Source: Actinopolymorpha singaporensis
GTDB taxonomy: Bacteria > Actinomycetota > Actinomycetes > Propionibacteriales > Actinopolymorphaceae
Assembly: GCF_900104745.1 (NCBI RefSeq)
Contig: NZ_LT629732.1
Coordinates: 4,451,981 to 4,515,980 of the forward strand
Direction: 5' to 3'
Length of the DNA: 64,000 bases
Position numbers and translations under genes: made by a program. Below are positions 50,818-60,183 of the stretch, piece by piece. Under the pieces are notes generated by a model. The model made no database searches. It worked only from the letters and a program-made list of their open reading frames with translations, and was not told the origin of the DNA. The stretch's first letter is position 1; every line of letters begins with the position of its first letter.

Positions 50818-52079
50818 GCACGCCGCGGGATCCGGTCGAGCGCGCGCTGGCCGACCTGGCCGCCGGCCGGGCGGTGGTCGTGGTCGACGACGAGGACCGC
50901 GAGAACGAGGGCGACATCATCTTCGCCGCGTCCGCCGCGACCCCGGAACTGGTGGCGTTCACCGTGCGGCACACCAGCGGCGTGCTGTGCGTACCGATGG
51001 AGGGCGCCGACCTGGACAGGCTCGCCGTCGGGCCGATGACCGCGGACAACCAGGACACCATGCGGACGGCGTTCTGTGTGACCGTGGACGCGGCCGCCGG
51101 GATCACCACCGGGATCAGCGCCGAGGACCGCACGCGGACCATCCGGCTGCTGGCCGACCCCGGCACCGGCCCGGACGATGTCGTACGGCCGGGCCACGTG
51201 TTCCCGCTGCGCTACCGACCGGGCGGTGTCCTGGCCCGGCGGGGCCACACCGAGGCCGCGGTGGATCTGGTCCGGCTCGCCGGACTCCCGCCGGTGGGCG
51301 TACTCGCCGAGCTGGTCGAGAACGACGGCACGATGATGCGCGGGGACGCGCTGCGCCGGTTCGCCGGCGAACACGACCTCGCGCTGCTCACGATCGAGGA
51401 CCTCGTACGCCACCGCCGCCGGCACGAGCGGCTGGTGGAGCGGGTGGCCGAGACCCGGATACCGACGCGGCACGGTGACTTCCGCGCCGTCGGGTACCGC
51501 TGCACGGTCGACGGGTCCGAGCACGTCGCCCTGGTCCGCGGCGACCTCGCCATTGCCGAACGCACCGCCGACGGCGGTGGCCCGTTGGTCCGGCTGCACT
51601 CCGAATGCCTCACCGGTGACGCGTTCGGTTCGCTGCGCTGCGACTGCGGCCCCCAACTGGACCGCGCACTCGCGGCGGTCGCGGCCGACGGAGCGGGGGT
51701 GGTCGTCTACCTGCGCGGCCACGAGGGACGCGGCATCGGCCTGCTGGCCAAGCTGTCCGCGTACGCCCTGCAGGACACCGGCCACGACACGGTGGAGGCC
51801 AACCTCGCGCTCGGGCTGCCGGTCGACGCCCGCGACTACTGGATCGGCGCGCAGATCCTCGCCGACCTCGGCGTGGGACGGATGCGCCTGCTCACCAACA
51901 ATCCGGCCAAACGCGCCGGGCTGGAGGCGTACGGCCTGACCGTCACCGCCACCACACCGCTGACGATTCCACCGAACGGCGACAACGCCCACTACCTCGC
52001 GACCAAGCGGGACCGGCTCGGGCACATACTTCCGGCCGAGGCCGGCGTCGTTCGGCAGACCACCGGGAGGGCGTCATGA
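50814..52079 (+). CDS. ribBA: Bifunctional 3,4-dihydroxy-2-butanone 4-phosphate synthase / GTP cyclohydrolase II
   Basis: A 421-residue fusion. The N-terminal DHBP synthase domain has [17 protein letters not shown] and [13 protein letters not shown]. The C-terminal GTP cyclohydrolase II domain has the zinc Cys residues in [20 protein letters not shown] and the following [10 protein letters not shown] and LTNNPAK. Both halves look complete, so both branch reactions of riboflavin synthesis are covered. It overlaps ribM and ribH by 4 nt each. Confidence 0.97.
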   Translation: MSTPRDPVERALADLAAGRAVVVVDDEDRENEGDIIFAASAATPELVAFTVRHTSGVLCVPMEGADLDRLAVGPMTADNQDTMRTAFCVTVDAAAGITTGISAEDRTRTIRLLADPGTGPDDVVRPGHVFPLRYRPGGVLARRGHTEAAVDLVRLAGLPPVGVLAELVENDGTMMRGDALRRFAGEHDLALLTIEDLVRHRRRHERLVERVAETRIPTRHGDFRAVGYRCTVDGSEHVALVRGDLAIAERTADGGGPLVRLHSECLTGDAFGSLRCDCGPQLDRALAAVAADGAGVVVYLRGHEGRGIGLLAKLSAYALQDTGHDTVEANLALGLPVDARDYWIGAQILADLGVGRMRLLTNNPAKRAGLEAYGLTVTATTPLTIPPNGDNAHYLATKRDRLGHILPAEAGVVRQTTGRAS

Positions 52080-52597
52080 GTGGAACGGGCGCACCGGGCG
52101 CCACCCGGATCGACGGCTCCGGCCTGCGGGTCGGCGTCGTCGCCGCGTCGTGGCACGACCAGGTGATGGGCGGGCTGCTGGACGGCGCGCTGCGGGCCCT
52201 GTCGGAAGCCGGGGTGAACGACCCGGTCGTGGTGCGAGTACCGGGTTCGTTCGAGCTCCCGGTGGTGGCCGCGCGGCTCGCCCGGTCCGGCCTGGACGCC
52301 GTGGTGGCTCTGGGCACCGTCGTACGCGGCGGCACACCGCACTTCGACTACGTGTGCCAGGCGGCGACGGCCGGGCTCACCGAGGTGAGCGTCCAGACCG
52401 GCGTGCCGATCGGCTTCGGGCTCCTCACCTGCGACACGGCCGAACAGGCGCTGGACCGCGCCGGGCTGCCCGGCTCCCACGAGGACCGCGGGTACGAGTC
52501 CACCCAGGCGGCGCTGCGGACGGCGCTGACCCTGCGCGACCTGGCAGGCGTCCTCCCGCCGGGTGGTGGCCACCGTGTCATCCCCGTGACCGGCTGA
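52076..52597 (+). CDS. ribH: 6,7-Dimethyl-8-ribityllumazine synthase
   Basis: A 173-residue icosahedral enzyme condensing the two pathway branches. [30 protein letters not shown] and the [17 protein letters not shown] segment are diagnostic. The N-terminus is 15 residues longer than the core. ATG at 52076 gives an ATGA overlap with ribBA. It is the last rib gene. Confidence 0.97.
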   Translation: MSGTGAPGATRIDGSGLRVGVVAASWHDQVMGGLLDGALRALSEAGVNDPVVVRVPGSFELPVVAARLARSGLDAVVALGTVVRGGTPHFDYVCQAATAGLTEVSVQTGVPIGFGLLTCDTAEQALDRAGLPGSHEDRGYESTQAALRTALTLRDLAGVLPPGGGHRVIPVTG

Positions 52598-52626
52598 GAG
52601 TTGACGGGCTGAGGGAGGTGGACCTG

Positions 52627-53199
52627 GTGAGAGGACTCCGGACGAACCGGCGGTTGTTGCTCCTGCGCCACGGCAAGGCCGAGTCGCCGCTGGGACTGGC
52701 CGACGCCGACCGCCCCCTGGCCGACCGCGGCCGGGCGCAGGCCGGCTACGCCGGACGGCAGGCAAGAGAACGCGGCATCGTGCCCGACCTGGCGATCGTG
52801 TCTCCCGCACTGCGTACACGGCAGACGTGGTCGGAGTTCGCCGATGCGATGGGCGCCTCCGCCAAGCCTCAACCTGAAGTTGAGGTGGACATGGCTGGAC
52901 CTGAAGTCGAGGTAGAGGTCGACGTCGACCGGCGGGTCTACGACAACACCGTGGACGACCTGCTCGACGTCCTGACCGAGGCGCCGGACGAGGTGCGGAC
53001 CCTGCTGGTGGTGGGGCACAACCCGTCGATCGCGAGCCTCGCCGCCGTACTCGACGACGGATCGCCCGGCGCGGACCGGCACGGCCTGGCCGACGGATAC
53101 CCCACCGGCACGCTGACGGTGTTCGACGTGGCGGGCTCGTGGAAGGCGGTGGGCCCGGGGTCGGGCCGGCTCCGGGCGGTGATCCGCCGGCCGTCCTGA
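52627..53199 (+). CDS. SixA-type histidine phosphatase family protein
   Basis: A 190-residue phosphohistidine phosphatase-like protein. The RHG motif is in LLLRHGKAES, and the second catalytic His is in LLVVGHNPSIASLA. In the middle (about residues 80-105) there is an acidic repeat, PEVEVDMAG then PEVEVEVDVD, encoded by two copies of a 14-nt repeat and not normal for the family. GTG at 52627 is preferred because GAGGGAGG lies 8 nt upstream; GTG 52618 is an alternative. It is coupled loosely to ribH (29 nt). Confidence 0.87.
   Translation: MRGLRTNRRLLLLRHGKAESPLGLADADRPLADRGRAQAGYAGRQARERGIVPDLAIVSPALRTRQTWSEFADAMGASAKPQPEVEVDMAGPEVEVEVDVDRRVYDNTVDDLLDVLTEAPDEVRTLLVVGHNPSIASLAAVLDDGSPGADRHGLADGYPTGTLTVFDVAGSWKAVGPGSGRLRAVIRRPS
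52873..52913 (+). repeat. Direct repeat encoding an acidic PEVEV insert
   Basis: CCTGAAGTTGAGGT (52873-52886) and CCTGAAGTCGAGGT (52900-52913) are 27 nt apart. The local codon use (GAA, GTT, GTA, CCT) differs from the strongly G/C-ending codons around it. Confidence 0.75.
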
Positions 53200-53210
53200 C
53201 GCCGGGCCCC

Positions 53211-53267
53211 GAGCAGGTCCCGAGCAGGTCCCGGCCTGGGCCTGACCTGGGCCTGAGCTGGACCTGA
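53211..53267. repeat. 11-nt tandem repeats between convergent genes, able to form a hairpin
   Basis: GAGCAGGTCCC occurs twice (53211-53221, 53222-53232). CCTGGGCCTGA then occurs twice (53235, 53246), followed by GCTGGACCTGA (53257). CAGGTCC (53225-53231) pairs with GGACCTG (53260-53266), so the array may act as a terminator for the two converging genes. Confidence 0.7.
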
Positions 53268-53292
53268 CCGCGAGCGCGCTGTGGTCTCCGTC

Positions 53293-54135
53293 TCAGACCG
53301 AGCGCTGGTAGGTGCGGAACGCCCGCGCCGCCAGCCAGCCCATGACGGCCACGAGCGCCACCAGCAGCCCGAGCCGGCCACCGACCAGCCCCCAGTCCGG
53401 CGTCGCGGAGACCGCCGAGCGCGCGGCGACGGCCGCCCAGTCCACCGGATTGAACCGCGCCACACTGCCCACCCAGCCCGGCATCAGCGTGGGCGCCATC
53501 ATCACCGAGGACAGGAACGACAGCGGCAGGATCAGGAACTGCGAGATGGCGATCAGCGCCTCCTGCTGGTGAACCAACAGCGCGATCGCGTCCGACAGCG
53601 CGGCGAAGACGACCGCCAGCAGCACCGCGCACACCAGTACGACCAGCAAGCCCGGCACTGCGCCGGCGAAGCGCGCGCCGGCCGCGAGCCCGACGCCGAG
53701 GACGATCAGCGACTGGATCACCGTCGTCACCGCCTGGAAGACCAGCGACCCGGTGATCAGCGCGCCGCGGCTGACCGGGGAGGTGAGGTTGCGGTCCATC
53801 ACGCCGCGCTCCATGTCCTGGATGAACGACGTGCCCGCCCAGCCGGCGGAGAACATCGCCGTCATCACCACCACGCCGGGGGTGAGGTACTCCAGGTAGG
53901 AGCCGGTGCCGAAGCCCGGGAGCCGGGCGACGTTCCTGAACAGCTGACCGAACAACAGCAGCCAGATCATCGGCTGGATCAGCGTGAACGCGAGGTACGC
54001 CGGCTGCCTGGTCAGGGTGCGCAACGACCGTCCGGTCAGGTACGCCGAGTGGGCCAGGAACGTACCGGCCGAGCCGGCGCGTCCGTCGGTACGACCGTCG
54101 GCGAAGGTGTCTGTGGTGTCGGGGACAGTCGTCAT
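53293..54135 (-). CDS. ABC-2 type transporter permease (DrrB-like)
   Basis: A 280-residue membrane subunit of a drug or lipid exporter. A 40-residue N-terminal tail is followed by about six helices. The segment PMIWLLLFGQLF and the MERGVMDRNLTSPVSRGALITG coupling region are typical of DrrB-type ABC-2 permeases. ATG at 54135 overlaps the ATPase gene by 4 nt. The frame is open upstream through the ATPase gene, but that extension is antisense-like and not protein. Confidence 0.93.
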   Translation of the reverse strand: MTTVPDTTDTFADGRTDGRAGSAGTFLAHSAYLTGRSLRTLTRQPAYLAFTLIQPMIWLLLFGQLFRNVARLPGFGTGSYLEYLTPGVVVMTAMFSAGWAGTSFIQDMERGVMDRNLTSPVSRGALITGSLVFQAVTTVIQSLIVLGVGLAAGARFAGAVPGLLVVLVCAVLLAVVFAALSDAIALLVHQQEALIAISQFLILPLSFLSSVMMAPTLMPGWVGSVARFNPVDWAAVAARSAVSATPDWGLVGGRLGLLVALVAVMGWLAARAFRTYQRSV

Positions 54136-55181
54136 CGGTTCTTCTCCTGCCGCGGGAAGGACGCCGCGTCGGCGCGGTCGAAGGACCGGCCGGCGTGGCG
54201 CAGGTACACGTCGTCGAGGGAGGGGCGGGCGACGGTCACCGCGGTCAGGCCGACCCGGGCTCCGTCGAGGGCGGCCAGAACGGCGGGCAGCGTGGCCGCG
54301 CCATTGGTCACCCGGGCCCGCACGGTCGTTTCCTCGACGGAGACGTCGTGCACGCCCGGCACGCCGGCCAGCACCGACCGGGCCGCTTCGGCCTGCTCGG
54401 CACCGACGATCTCCGCCTGAACGGTGTCGCCGTCCAGCTGCGCCTTGAGCTCGTCCGGTGTACCGGCTGCGACCACTCGGCCGCGGTCGATGATCACCAG
54501 CCGGTCGGCCAGCCGGTCCGCCTCCTCCAGGTAGTGGGTGGTGAGCAGCACAGTCAGGCCGTCCTCGCGGGCCAGCCGGGAGATCTCGGCCCACATCTCC
54601 GCCCGGGCCTGCGGGTCCAGTCCGGTGGTGGGCTCGTCCATGAACAGCACCGACGGCCGGTGCACCAGACCGGTGGCGACGTCGAGCTTGCGCTGCATGC
54701 CGCCCGACCACTTGCCGGCCAGGCGGTTGCCGGCCTCGGCGAGACCGAACCGGCCGAGCAGCTCGTCGGCTCGGGCCCGAGCCGACGGCCCGGACAGCCC
54801 GTGGATGCGGCCGGCCAGGACGAGGTTCTCCCGGCCGGTGCCCATCGGGTCGAACGCCGGCTTCTGCGAGACGTAGCCGATCGCCCGGCGCACCCACGCC
54901 GGCCGGCGGTGCACGTCGATGCCGGCGACGCTCGCCGTGCCGGCGTCGGCACGGGACAGCGTGGTGAGGATCTTCACCGTGGTGGACTTGCCGGCGCCGT
55001 TGGGCCCGAGCAGCCCGAACACCGACCCGGCGGGCACGGCGAAGCTGATGCCGGCCAGGGCGCGAACGGCCTTGTCGCCGCTGCCGTAGGTCTTGGTCAG
55101 GCCGGCGGCCTCGATGGCGGGCCGGCCGTAGGGGAGTGGTCCGGGGTCGTCGAGGACTCCGGACGCCGCGTACACGGACAT
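54132..55181 (-). CDS. ABC transporter ATP-binding protein, daunorubicin-resistance type
   Basis: A 349-residue ATPase. Walker A is GPNGAGKST (59-67), the signature is KWSGGMQRKLD, and Walker B is VLFMDEPTTGLDP. The C-terminal 80 residues form the DrrA-type extension ending in PSLDDVYLRHAGRSF. With the permease it forms a two-gene exporter under the adjacent PadR regulator. ATG at 55181 has GAAGGAGC upstream. The substrate is unknown. Confidence 0.94.
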   Translation of the reverse strand: MSVYAASGVLDDPGPLPYGRPAIEAAGLTKTYGSGDKAVRALAGISFAVPAGSVFGLLGPNGAGKSTTVKILTTLSRADAGTASVAGIDVHRRPAWVRRAIGYVSQKPAFDPMGTGRENLVLAGRIHGLSGPSARARADELLGRFGLAEAGNRLAGKWSGGMQRKLDVATGLVHRPSVLFMDEPTTGLDPQARAEMWAEISRLAREDGLTVLLTTHYLEEADRLADRLVIIDRGRVVAAGTPDELKAQLDGDTVQAEIVGAEQAEAARSVLAGVPGVHDVSVEETTVRARVTNGAATLPAVLAALDGARVGLTAVTVARPSLDDVYLRHAGRSFDRADAASFPRQEKNR

Positions 55182-55418
55182 GGTGCTCCTTCGCGTGGTG
55201 CCCGCCGGACGATCGCCGGCCGGGCGGTGTTGCCCCGGGGTGAACCCAGGGGTGAAGGAGTCGAGTGGTCGCGGTACGCGGATATCCTGAGCGGTGGAGG
55301 CCTTGGGATCCGCGCCCGGCGACGGGCTCGACTCGAGGTTGTGCCGCCGGCCCCTGACCCTGGTGTTGCCGCACCTGGTCGGGGGCCGCGTGCTTGTCGG
55401 CGCGGGGCGCCGAGCCGG

Positions 55419-56102
55419 CTAGATCGTGCGGCGGTCCTCCGTCCAGCTCAGTTCCTCGCGGAACTCCTCGTGCAGGATCGCCGAGGCCTCCTCCGAGGAG
55501 AGGTCACTCGCACGGAGTTCGTGCATCCGCTGCCAGAGCCGGTAGCCGCCAAGCTCGTGCGTGCGGATGTCGGCGACGAGGGAACGGACGAACGCGATCT
55601 CCGCGTCCAGGAGGGCGGAGGTGAAGTCGTACTCGATCATGAAGATCCGCGGGAAGTTGGGTGGCGCGGCCGCCCTGACCGCCTCACCCGCCGTCCGCTG
55701 CATCTCCAGGGCGCTCAGCCGCAGCTCCAGCAGCCGGAGCACCTCCTCGGGATCGAGCGCACCCATCAGCGACAGCGCGGCCTCGAAGTTGGTGAACTCC
55801 TTCTTCGGCACGCTGACCAGTTCGCTCAGCCAGTCGGTCATCCGGGCCTTGCCGGGCTCGGTGATCGCGTAGATCGTCCGCTCGGGCCGGTTGCCCTCCC
55901 GCAGCGTCTCCCGCGCCTCGATCAGGCCGGACTTCTGCAGCGAGGCGACGACCGAGTACAGCGAGCCGTAGTTGAGCTTGATGCTGTCCTCCTTGCGCCG
56001 CTCGCGCAGCGTGGTGGACATCTCGTACGGGTGCATCGGCCGCTCGTAGAGCAGGACGAGCACGGCCAGCGCCAGCGGGTTCGTCAGACGCGGCGTGGCC
56101 AT
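55419..56102 (-). CDS. PadR family transcriptional regulator
   Basis: A 227-residue regulator. The N-terminal winged helix (PLALAVLVLLYERPMHPYEM, then YGSLYSVVASLQKSGLIE) is the PadR DNA-binding domain. The C-terminal helical part (about 100-220) is of the longer Vir-like PadR type. PadR proteins often repress adjacent exporters in response to a drug, which fits the DrrAB-like pair 237 nt downstream. ATG at 56102 follows GGAGCG. An inverted repeat lies at 56146-56173. Confidence 0.93.
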   Translation of the reverse strand: MATPRLTNPLALAVLVLLYERPMHPYEMSTTLRERRKEDSIKLNYGSLYSVVASLQKSGLIEARETLREGNRPERTIYAITEPGKARMTDWLSELVSVPKKEFTNFEAALSLMGALDPEEVLRLLELRLSALEMQRTAGEAVRAAAPPNFPRIFMIEYDFTSALLDAEIAFVRSLVADIRTHELGGYRLWQRMHELRASDLSSEEASAILHEEFREELSWTEDRRTI

Positions 56103-56145
56103 CGCTCCTCCGTCGGTCCCGCCACCGGCTCGGGCAGCGATCTTT

Positions 56146-56173
56146 ACTCCGGCTCGTTTACTCGAACCAGAGT
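56146..56173. promoter_or_regulatory. Candidate PadR operator
   Basis: ACTCCGGCTCG (56146-56156) and CGAACCAGAGT (56163-56173) are complementary at 9 of 11 positions around a 6-nt centre. It lies 44-71 nt upstream of the padR start and in an AT-richer stretch that includes possible promoter sequence. Autoregulation is inferred. Confidence 0.5.
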
Positions 56174-56227
56174 ATTCGCCCTCGGGTGGCTGTGCGTCAA
56201 GCGGTTTCGGAGGACATCCTTGCGGTC

Positions 56228-57439
56228 CTAGGCGGTCTCCGCGTCCGCCGCGTCGACCTCGTCCCGGGTGATGCCGAGCAGGTAGATGATCGCGTCCAGA
56301 TAGGGAACGCTGACCGCGGTGTCGGCCGCCTCACGGACCACCGGCTTGGCGTTGAACGCCACCCCGAGCCCGGCCGCGGCGAGCATGTCCAGGTCGTTGG
56401 CGCCGTCGCCGATCGCCACCGTCTGCGACAACGGGACGCCGGCCGCCGCGGCGAACCCACGCAGCGCTTCCGCCTTTCCGGGGCGGTCCACGATCGGCCC
56501 CTCGACCCGGCCGGTGAGCCGCCCGTCGGCGACCTCCAGCCGGTTGGCGGCCACGAAGTCGATGCCGAGTTCGGCGGCGAGCGGCTCCACCACCTGGGTG
56601 AACCCGCCGCTGACCACGCCGATCTGGTAGCCCAGCCGGCGGAGGGTACGGGTGAGCGTGCGGGCGCCGGGGGTGAGCCGGACCTCGCGGCGTACCTCCG
56701 CCAGTGCTCCGGCGTCCACTCCGGCGAGCAGGGCGACCCGCCGGCGCAGCGACTCGGCGAAGTCGAGTTCTCCTCGCATCGCCTCGGCGGTGACCCGGGT
56801 GACCTCCTCCTCACAGCCGGCGTGCGCGGCGAGCATCTCGATAACCTCGCCCTGGATCAGGGTCGAGTCCACGTCCAGGACGACCAGCCGCTTGGCCCGG
56901 CGGTACAGGCCCGCCGGCTGGACGGCCACGTCCACGTGCGTGGCGGCGGCCTCGATGGCCAGCGCCTGGCGAAGCAGGTCGGGATCCACACCGGACACGT
57001 CCATCTCGATGGCGACCACCGGATAGCGGGCGATCCGGACGATGCGGTCGATGTTGGCGCCGGTGTCGGAGATCCGCCCGGCGATCGCCGCGACCGCCTT
57101 CGGCCGCAGCGGCTGGCCGAGCACCGTGACGTGGCTGCGGCCACTGCGGCGCGGCCGGTTGTCGCCGGCTCCGTCCTCGGTCTCGACGTACATCCCGAGG
57201 CCCCGGCCGACCTTCTCCACCGCCTGCCGCAGCCGGCCCACGTCACGCGGCGCGGTCACCAGGATGCCGAGGACCAGCCGGCCGCGCAGGACGACCTGTT
57301 CGACGTCGAGCACCTCGACCGGGTACCTCGCGAGGGTGTCGAACACCGCGGAGGTGACGCCGGGGCGGTCCCGGCCGGTGAGGGTGACGAGCAGGGTGGA
57401 GACGGGCGGCTTCGACGCGGGTGGATCGGTCGCGGGCAC
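56228..57439 (-). CDS. serB: Phosphoserine phosphatase
   Basis: A 403-residue enzyme for the last step of serine synthesis. Two ACT-like domains (about 15-90 and 100-175) may sense serine. The HAD phosphatase domain has VVLDVDSTLIQGEV (DxDST), VSGGFTQVV and GDGANDLDML. GTG at 57439 is fixed by a -10 element 7 nt upstream. A longer open frame reading into the neighbouring SDR gene is not coding. Confidence 0.96.
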   Translation of the reverse strand: MPATDPPASKPPVSTLLVTLTGRDRPGVTSAVFDTLARYPVEVLDVEQVVLRGRLVLGILVTAPRDVGRLRQAVEKVGRGLGMYVETEDGAGDNRPRRSGRSHVTVLGQPLRPKAVAAIAGRISDTGANIDRIVRIARYPVVAIEMDVSGVDPDLLRQALAIEAAATHVDVAVQPAGLYRRAKRLVVLDVDSTLIQGEVIEMLAAHAGCEEEVTRVTAEAMRGELDFAESLRRRVALLAGVDAGALAEVRREVRLTPGARTLTRTLRRLGYQIGVVSGGFTQVVEPLAAELGIDFVAANRLEVADGRLTGRVEGPIVDRPGKAEALRGFAAAAGVPLSQTVAIGDGANDLDMLAAAGLGVAFNAKPVVREAADTAVSVPYLDAIIYLLGITRDEVDAADAETA

Positions 57440-57446
57440 GTCGGCA

Positions 57447-57452
57447 ACGTTA
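57447..57452 (-). promoter_or_regulatory. -10 element, leaderless promoter of serB
   Basis: TAACGT on the minus strand ends 7 nt before GTG 57439, with no ribosome binding site. Confidence 0.55.
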
Positions 57453-57492
57453 GTGGGGCCACCGCGGTGGTCCGGCGTCGGGCAGGTCCGGC

Positions 57493-58359
57493 TCAGCCGC
57501 GGCCGACGTAGGGCATCCGGGTCGCCATCACCGTCAACGTCGGCACGTTCGCCGAGAGCGGCAGGCTCGCCATGTAGACCACCGCGCGGGCGACGTGGGC
57601 GACGTCGATCGTCGGCTCGGGCCGTACCGAACCGTCCGGCTGTGCCACGCCCTCGGCCATCCGGGCGGTCATGTCGGTCGCGGCGTTGCCGATGTCGATC
57701 TGCCCACAGGCGATGTCGTACGGGCGGCCGTCCAGCGCGGTGGCCTTGGTGAGCCCGCTGATCGCATGCTTGGTGGCGGTGTAGGCGGCCGAGTGCGGGC
57801 GCGGCGTGTGCGCGGAAAGGGAACCGTTGTTGATGATCCGGCCTCCCCGGGGGCGCTGCGCCTTCATCAGCCGGACGGCGTGCTGGGTGCACAGGAACGC
57901 GCCCGTCAGGTTGACGTCCACCACCGCGCGCCAGTCGGCCAGCGCGACGTCCTCGACCGAGGTGGCGGGGGCGTTGCGCCCGGCGTTGTTGACCAGGACG
58001 TCCAGCCGGCCGTGGTGGGTGCGTACCGCGTCGAACAACGCGGCCACCGAGTCGGGGTCGGCGACGTCGGTGGGTACGGCGAGCGCCGGTTCGCCCGACG
58101 TGCTGGAGACGCCGGCCGACCGGACGGCATCCCGCCACGCCCGCGTACACTCCGCCGCCACCTCCGCCAGCGGCTCGGGCCGCCGCCCGGCGAGCACCAC
58201 CGCGTAGCCGTCGGCGGCCAGGGCGATCGCGACCGCCCGGCCGACGCCGGACCCGGCCCCGGTGACCACGGCGACCGGAGCGGCCCTGCCCGTCTCGCCG
58301 GGACCGCCCGCGCCGGTGCTGCCGTCCTCGGCGTTCCTGCCAACTGCGTCGTCCGCCAT
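57493..58359 (-). CDS. SDR family NAD(P)-dependent oxidoreductase
   Basis: A 288-residue short-chain dehydrogenase. The cofactor turn is [20 protein letters not shown], the catalytic Ser in [13 protein letters not shown], and the YxxxK pair in [10 protein letters not shown] complete the site. ARG in LAGRRPEP after the second strand suggests NADP, an inference. ATG at 58359 is preferred; GTG at 58377 would add 6 residues. The substrate is unknown. Confidence 0.9.
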   Translation of the reverse strand: MADDAVGRNAEDGSTGAGGPGETGRAAPVAVVTGAGSGVGRAVAIALAADGYAVVLAGRRPEPLAEVAAECTRAWRDAVRSAGVSSTSGEPALAVPTDVADPDSVAALFDAVRTHHGRLDVLVNNAGRNAPATSVEDVALADWRAVVDVNLTGAFLCTQHAVRLMKAQRPRGGRIINNGSLSAHTPRPHSAAYTATKHAISGLTKATALDGRPYDIACGQIDIGNAATDMTARMAEGVAQPDGSVRPEPTIDVAHVARAVVYMASLPLSANVPTLTVMATRMPYVGRG

Positions 58360-58482
58360 CCCGCCAGGATGCCGCACCGTACGCCGTCACCCGGACACGC
58401 GGCGAGGAACGGGCTGACCGCTATGGGACGAGTGGGCGCGGCTGGGTTGTCGAGACATCAGATCTCTATCGACGCTGGTCGC

Positions 58483-60036
58483 ATGACAACCCGAATCGCG
58501 ATGCTCGGCGCCGGATCGCTCGGCTTCACCCGCCGCCTGGTGCGGGACATCCTGTCCGTACCCGAACTCGCCGACACGACGTTCGCGTTCCACGACATCA
58601 ACGAACGCAACCTCGACATGGTGACCAGGCTGATCCGCCGCGACATCGAGGCCAGCGGACTGCCGGCCACGATCGAGCCGAGCCTGGAACGCCGCCGGGC
58701 CATCGCCGACGCCGACTACGTGTTCTCGGTGATCCGGCAAGGTGGGCTTGACGCCTTCCGGACCGACATCGAGATCCCGCTGAAGTACGGCGTCGACCAG
58801 TGCGTCGGTGACACGTTGTGCGCGGGCGGCGTCATGTACGGACAGCGCACGATCCCCGCGCTGCTGGACTTCTGCACCGACATCCGCGAGGTCGCCAAGC
58901 CGGACGTGCTGTTCCTCAACTACTCCAATCCGATGGCCATGAACACCTGGGCCTGCAACGAGTACGGCGGTGTGCGGACCGTCGGCCTGTGCCATGGCGT
59001 CCAGGGCGGCCACTGGCAGATCACCCGGTGCATCGAGCACTGGGCGAAGCGGGAGGGCCTGATCGGCCAGGACGAGACGCTGCACCGCAGCGAGGTCGAC
59101 ATCGTGGCCGCCGGCATCAACCACCAGACGTGGTACATCAAGGCTCAGTGGCGCGGCATCGACATGATCCCGAAGATGCTGGAGCTGTTCGAGGGGCACC
59201 CGACGTACCCGCAGACGGAGAAGGTCCGCATCGACGTGCTGCGCCGCTTCGGCTACTACAGCACCGAGTCCAACGGCCACCTGTCGGAGTACGTCCCGTG
59301 GTACCGCAAGCGGACCGACGAGATCTCGCGGTGGATCGATCTGTCCAGCTGGATCAACGGCGAGACCGGCGGCTACCTCCGGGTGTGCACCGAGGGGCGG
59401 AACTGGTTCGAGACCGACTTCCCGAACTGGATGAAGGAGGACCCCAAGCCGATCACCGCCCAGGACCGCAGCGAGGAGCACGGCTCGTACATCATCGAGG
59501 CGCTGGAGACCGGACGCGTCTACCGCGGCCACTTCAACGTGCCGAACGACGGCGTGATCACCAACCTGCCGCAGGGCAGCGTGGTGGAGGTGCCGGGCTA
59601 CGTCGACCGCAACGGCATCAACATCCCCGTCGTCGGTGACCTGCCGATGGCATGTGCGGCCACCTGCGCGGCCAGCATCCGGGTGCAGGAGATGGCCAAG
59701 GAGGCGGCGGTGCACGCCGACACCACCCTGCTCAAGCAGGCGATGCTGCACGACCCGCTGGTCGGCGCGGTCTGCGACCCCGAGGAGGTGTGGCAGATGA
59801 CCGACGAGATGCTCGTGGAGCAGGCGCGGTGGCTGCCGCAGTTCGCCGAGGAGATCCCGGCGGCCCGGGAACGCCTGGCCACCGCCGAACGCGACGGCAC
59901 GCGGGTCAAGACCGTCACCACCGAGGGCGCGGCCCGGCTGCACACCAAGACCGTGGAGGAGATGGCCGCGGACCGGGAGGCCGCGCGGTCCAACGCCGCC
60001 GCCGCCGACAAGGCGGGCATGACGAAGACCGGCTGA
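58483..60036 (+). CDS. Glycoside hydrolase family 4 (alpha-galactosidase/alpha-glucosidase-like)
   Basis: A 517-residue GH4 enzyme. GH4 members cleave alpha- or beta-glycosides by an NAD- and Mn-dependent oxidation/elimination. The N-terminal NAD-binding turn is MLGAGSLGFTRRL. The metal-binding Cys/His are visible in LCHGVQGGHW and the His in AAGINHQTWYIK. The pattern is nearer to MelA/AglA-type than to 6-phospho-beta-glucosidases. The C-terminal 60 residues are helical and Ala/Glu-rich. ATG at 58483 has no strong ribosome binding site. No PTS or sugar ABC genes are adjacent. Confidence 0.92.
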   Translation: MTTRIAMLGAGSLGFTRRLVRDILSVPELADTTFAFHDINERNLDMVTRLIRRDIEASGLPATIEPSLERRRAIADADYVFSVIRQGGLDAFRTDIEIPLKYGVDQCVGDTLCAGGVMYGQRTIPALLDFCTDIREVAKPDVLFLNYSNPMAMNTWACNEYGGVRTVGLCHGVQGGHWQITRCIEHWAKREGLIGQDETLHRSEVDIVAAGINHQTWYIKAQWRGIDMIPKMLELFEGHPTYPQTEKVRIDVLRRFGYYSTESNGHLSEYVPWYRKRTDEISRWIDLSSWINGETGGYLRVCTEGRNWFETDFPNWMKEDPKPITAQDRSEEHGSYIIEALETGRVYRGHFNVPNDGVITNLPQGSVVEVPGYVDRNGINIPVVGDLPMACAATCAASIRVQEMAKEAAVHADTTLLKQAMLHDPLVGAVCDPEEVWQMTDEMLVEQARWLPQFAEEIPAARERLATAERDGTRVKTVTTEGAARLHTKTVEEMAADREAARSNAAAADKAGMTKTG

Positions 60037-60091
60037 CCTCGCCGGTCGGGCGTCGGGACCTCGGGTGAGGCGGGAGAGGTTACGGCGACTC

Positions 60092-60137
60092 CCGGCCGGT
60101 TGTCGGTGCTGACCTCTAGGGTCAGCCCAACGGCCGG
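60092..60137 (+). terminator. Hairpin between the GH4 gene and the propeller operon
   Basis: An upper stem GCTGACC/GGTCAGC (60108-60114 with 60120-60126, loop TCTAG) is extended by TTG/CAA and CCGGCCG/CGGCCGG (60092-60102 with 60128-60137). It probably terminates the GH4 transcript; it could alternatively regulate the downstream operon. Confidence 0.7.
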
Positions 60138-60183
60138 CCGGGAGTTGCGACGGCGGCTTCCGACAGATTCTCTGGAGGCATCC

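Noticed and set aside
53293-55374. A 693-codon minus-strand frame covering both exporter genes
   Set aside because: Only the part from 54135 down encodes the permease. The upstream part is an out-of-frame reading of the ATPase gene, which has clear Walker motifs in another frame.
56228-58390. A possible fusion of the SDR gene region with serB in one frame
   Set aside because: Upstream of 57439 the frame is an Arg/Gly-rich shadow of the SDR gene. A -10 element and GTG at 57439 mark the serB start, unlike the carB-pyrF case where both halves have real motifs in the same frame.
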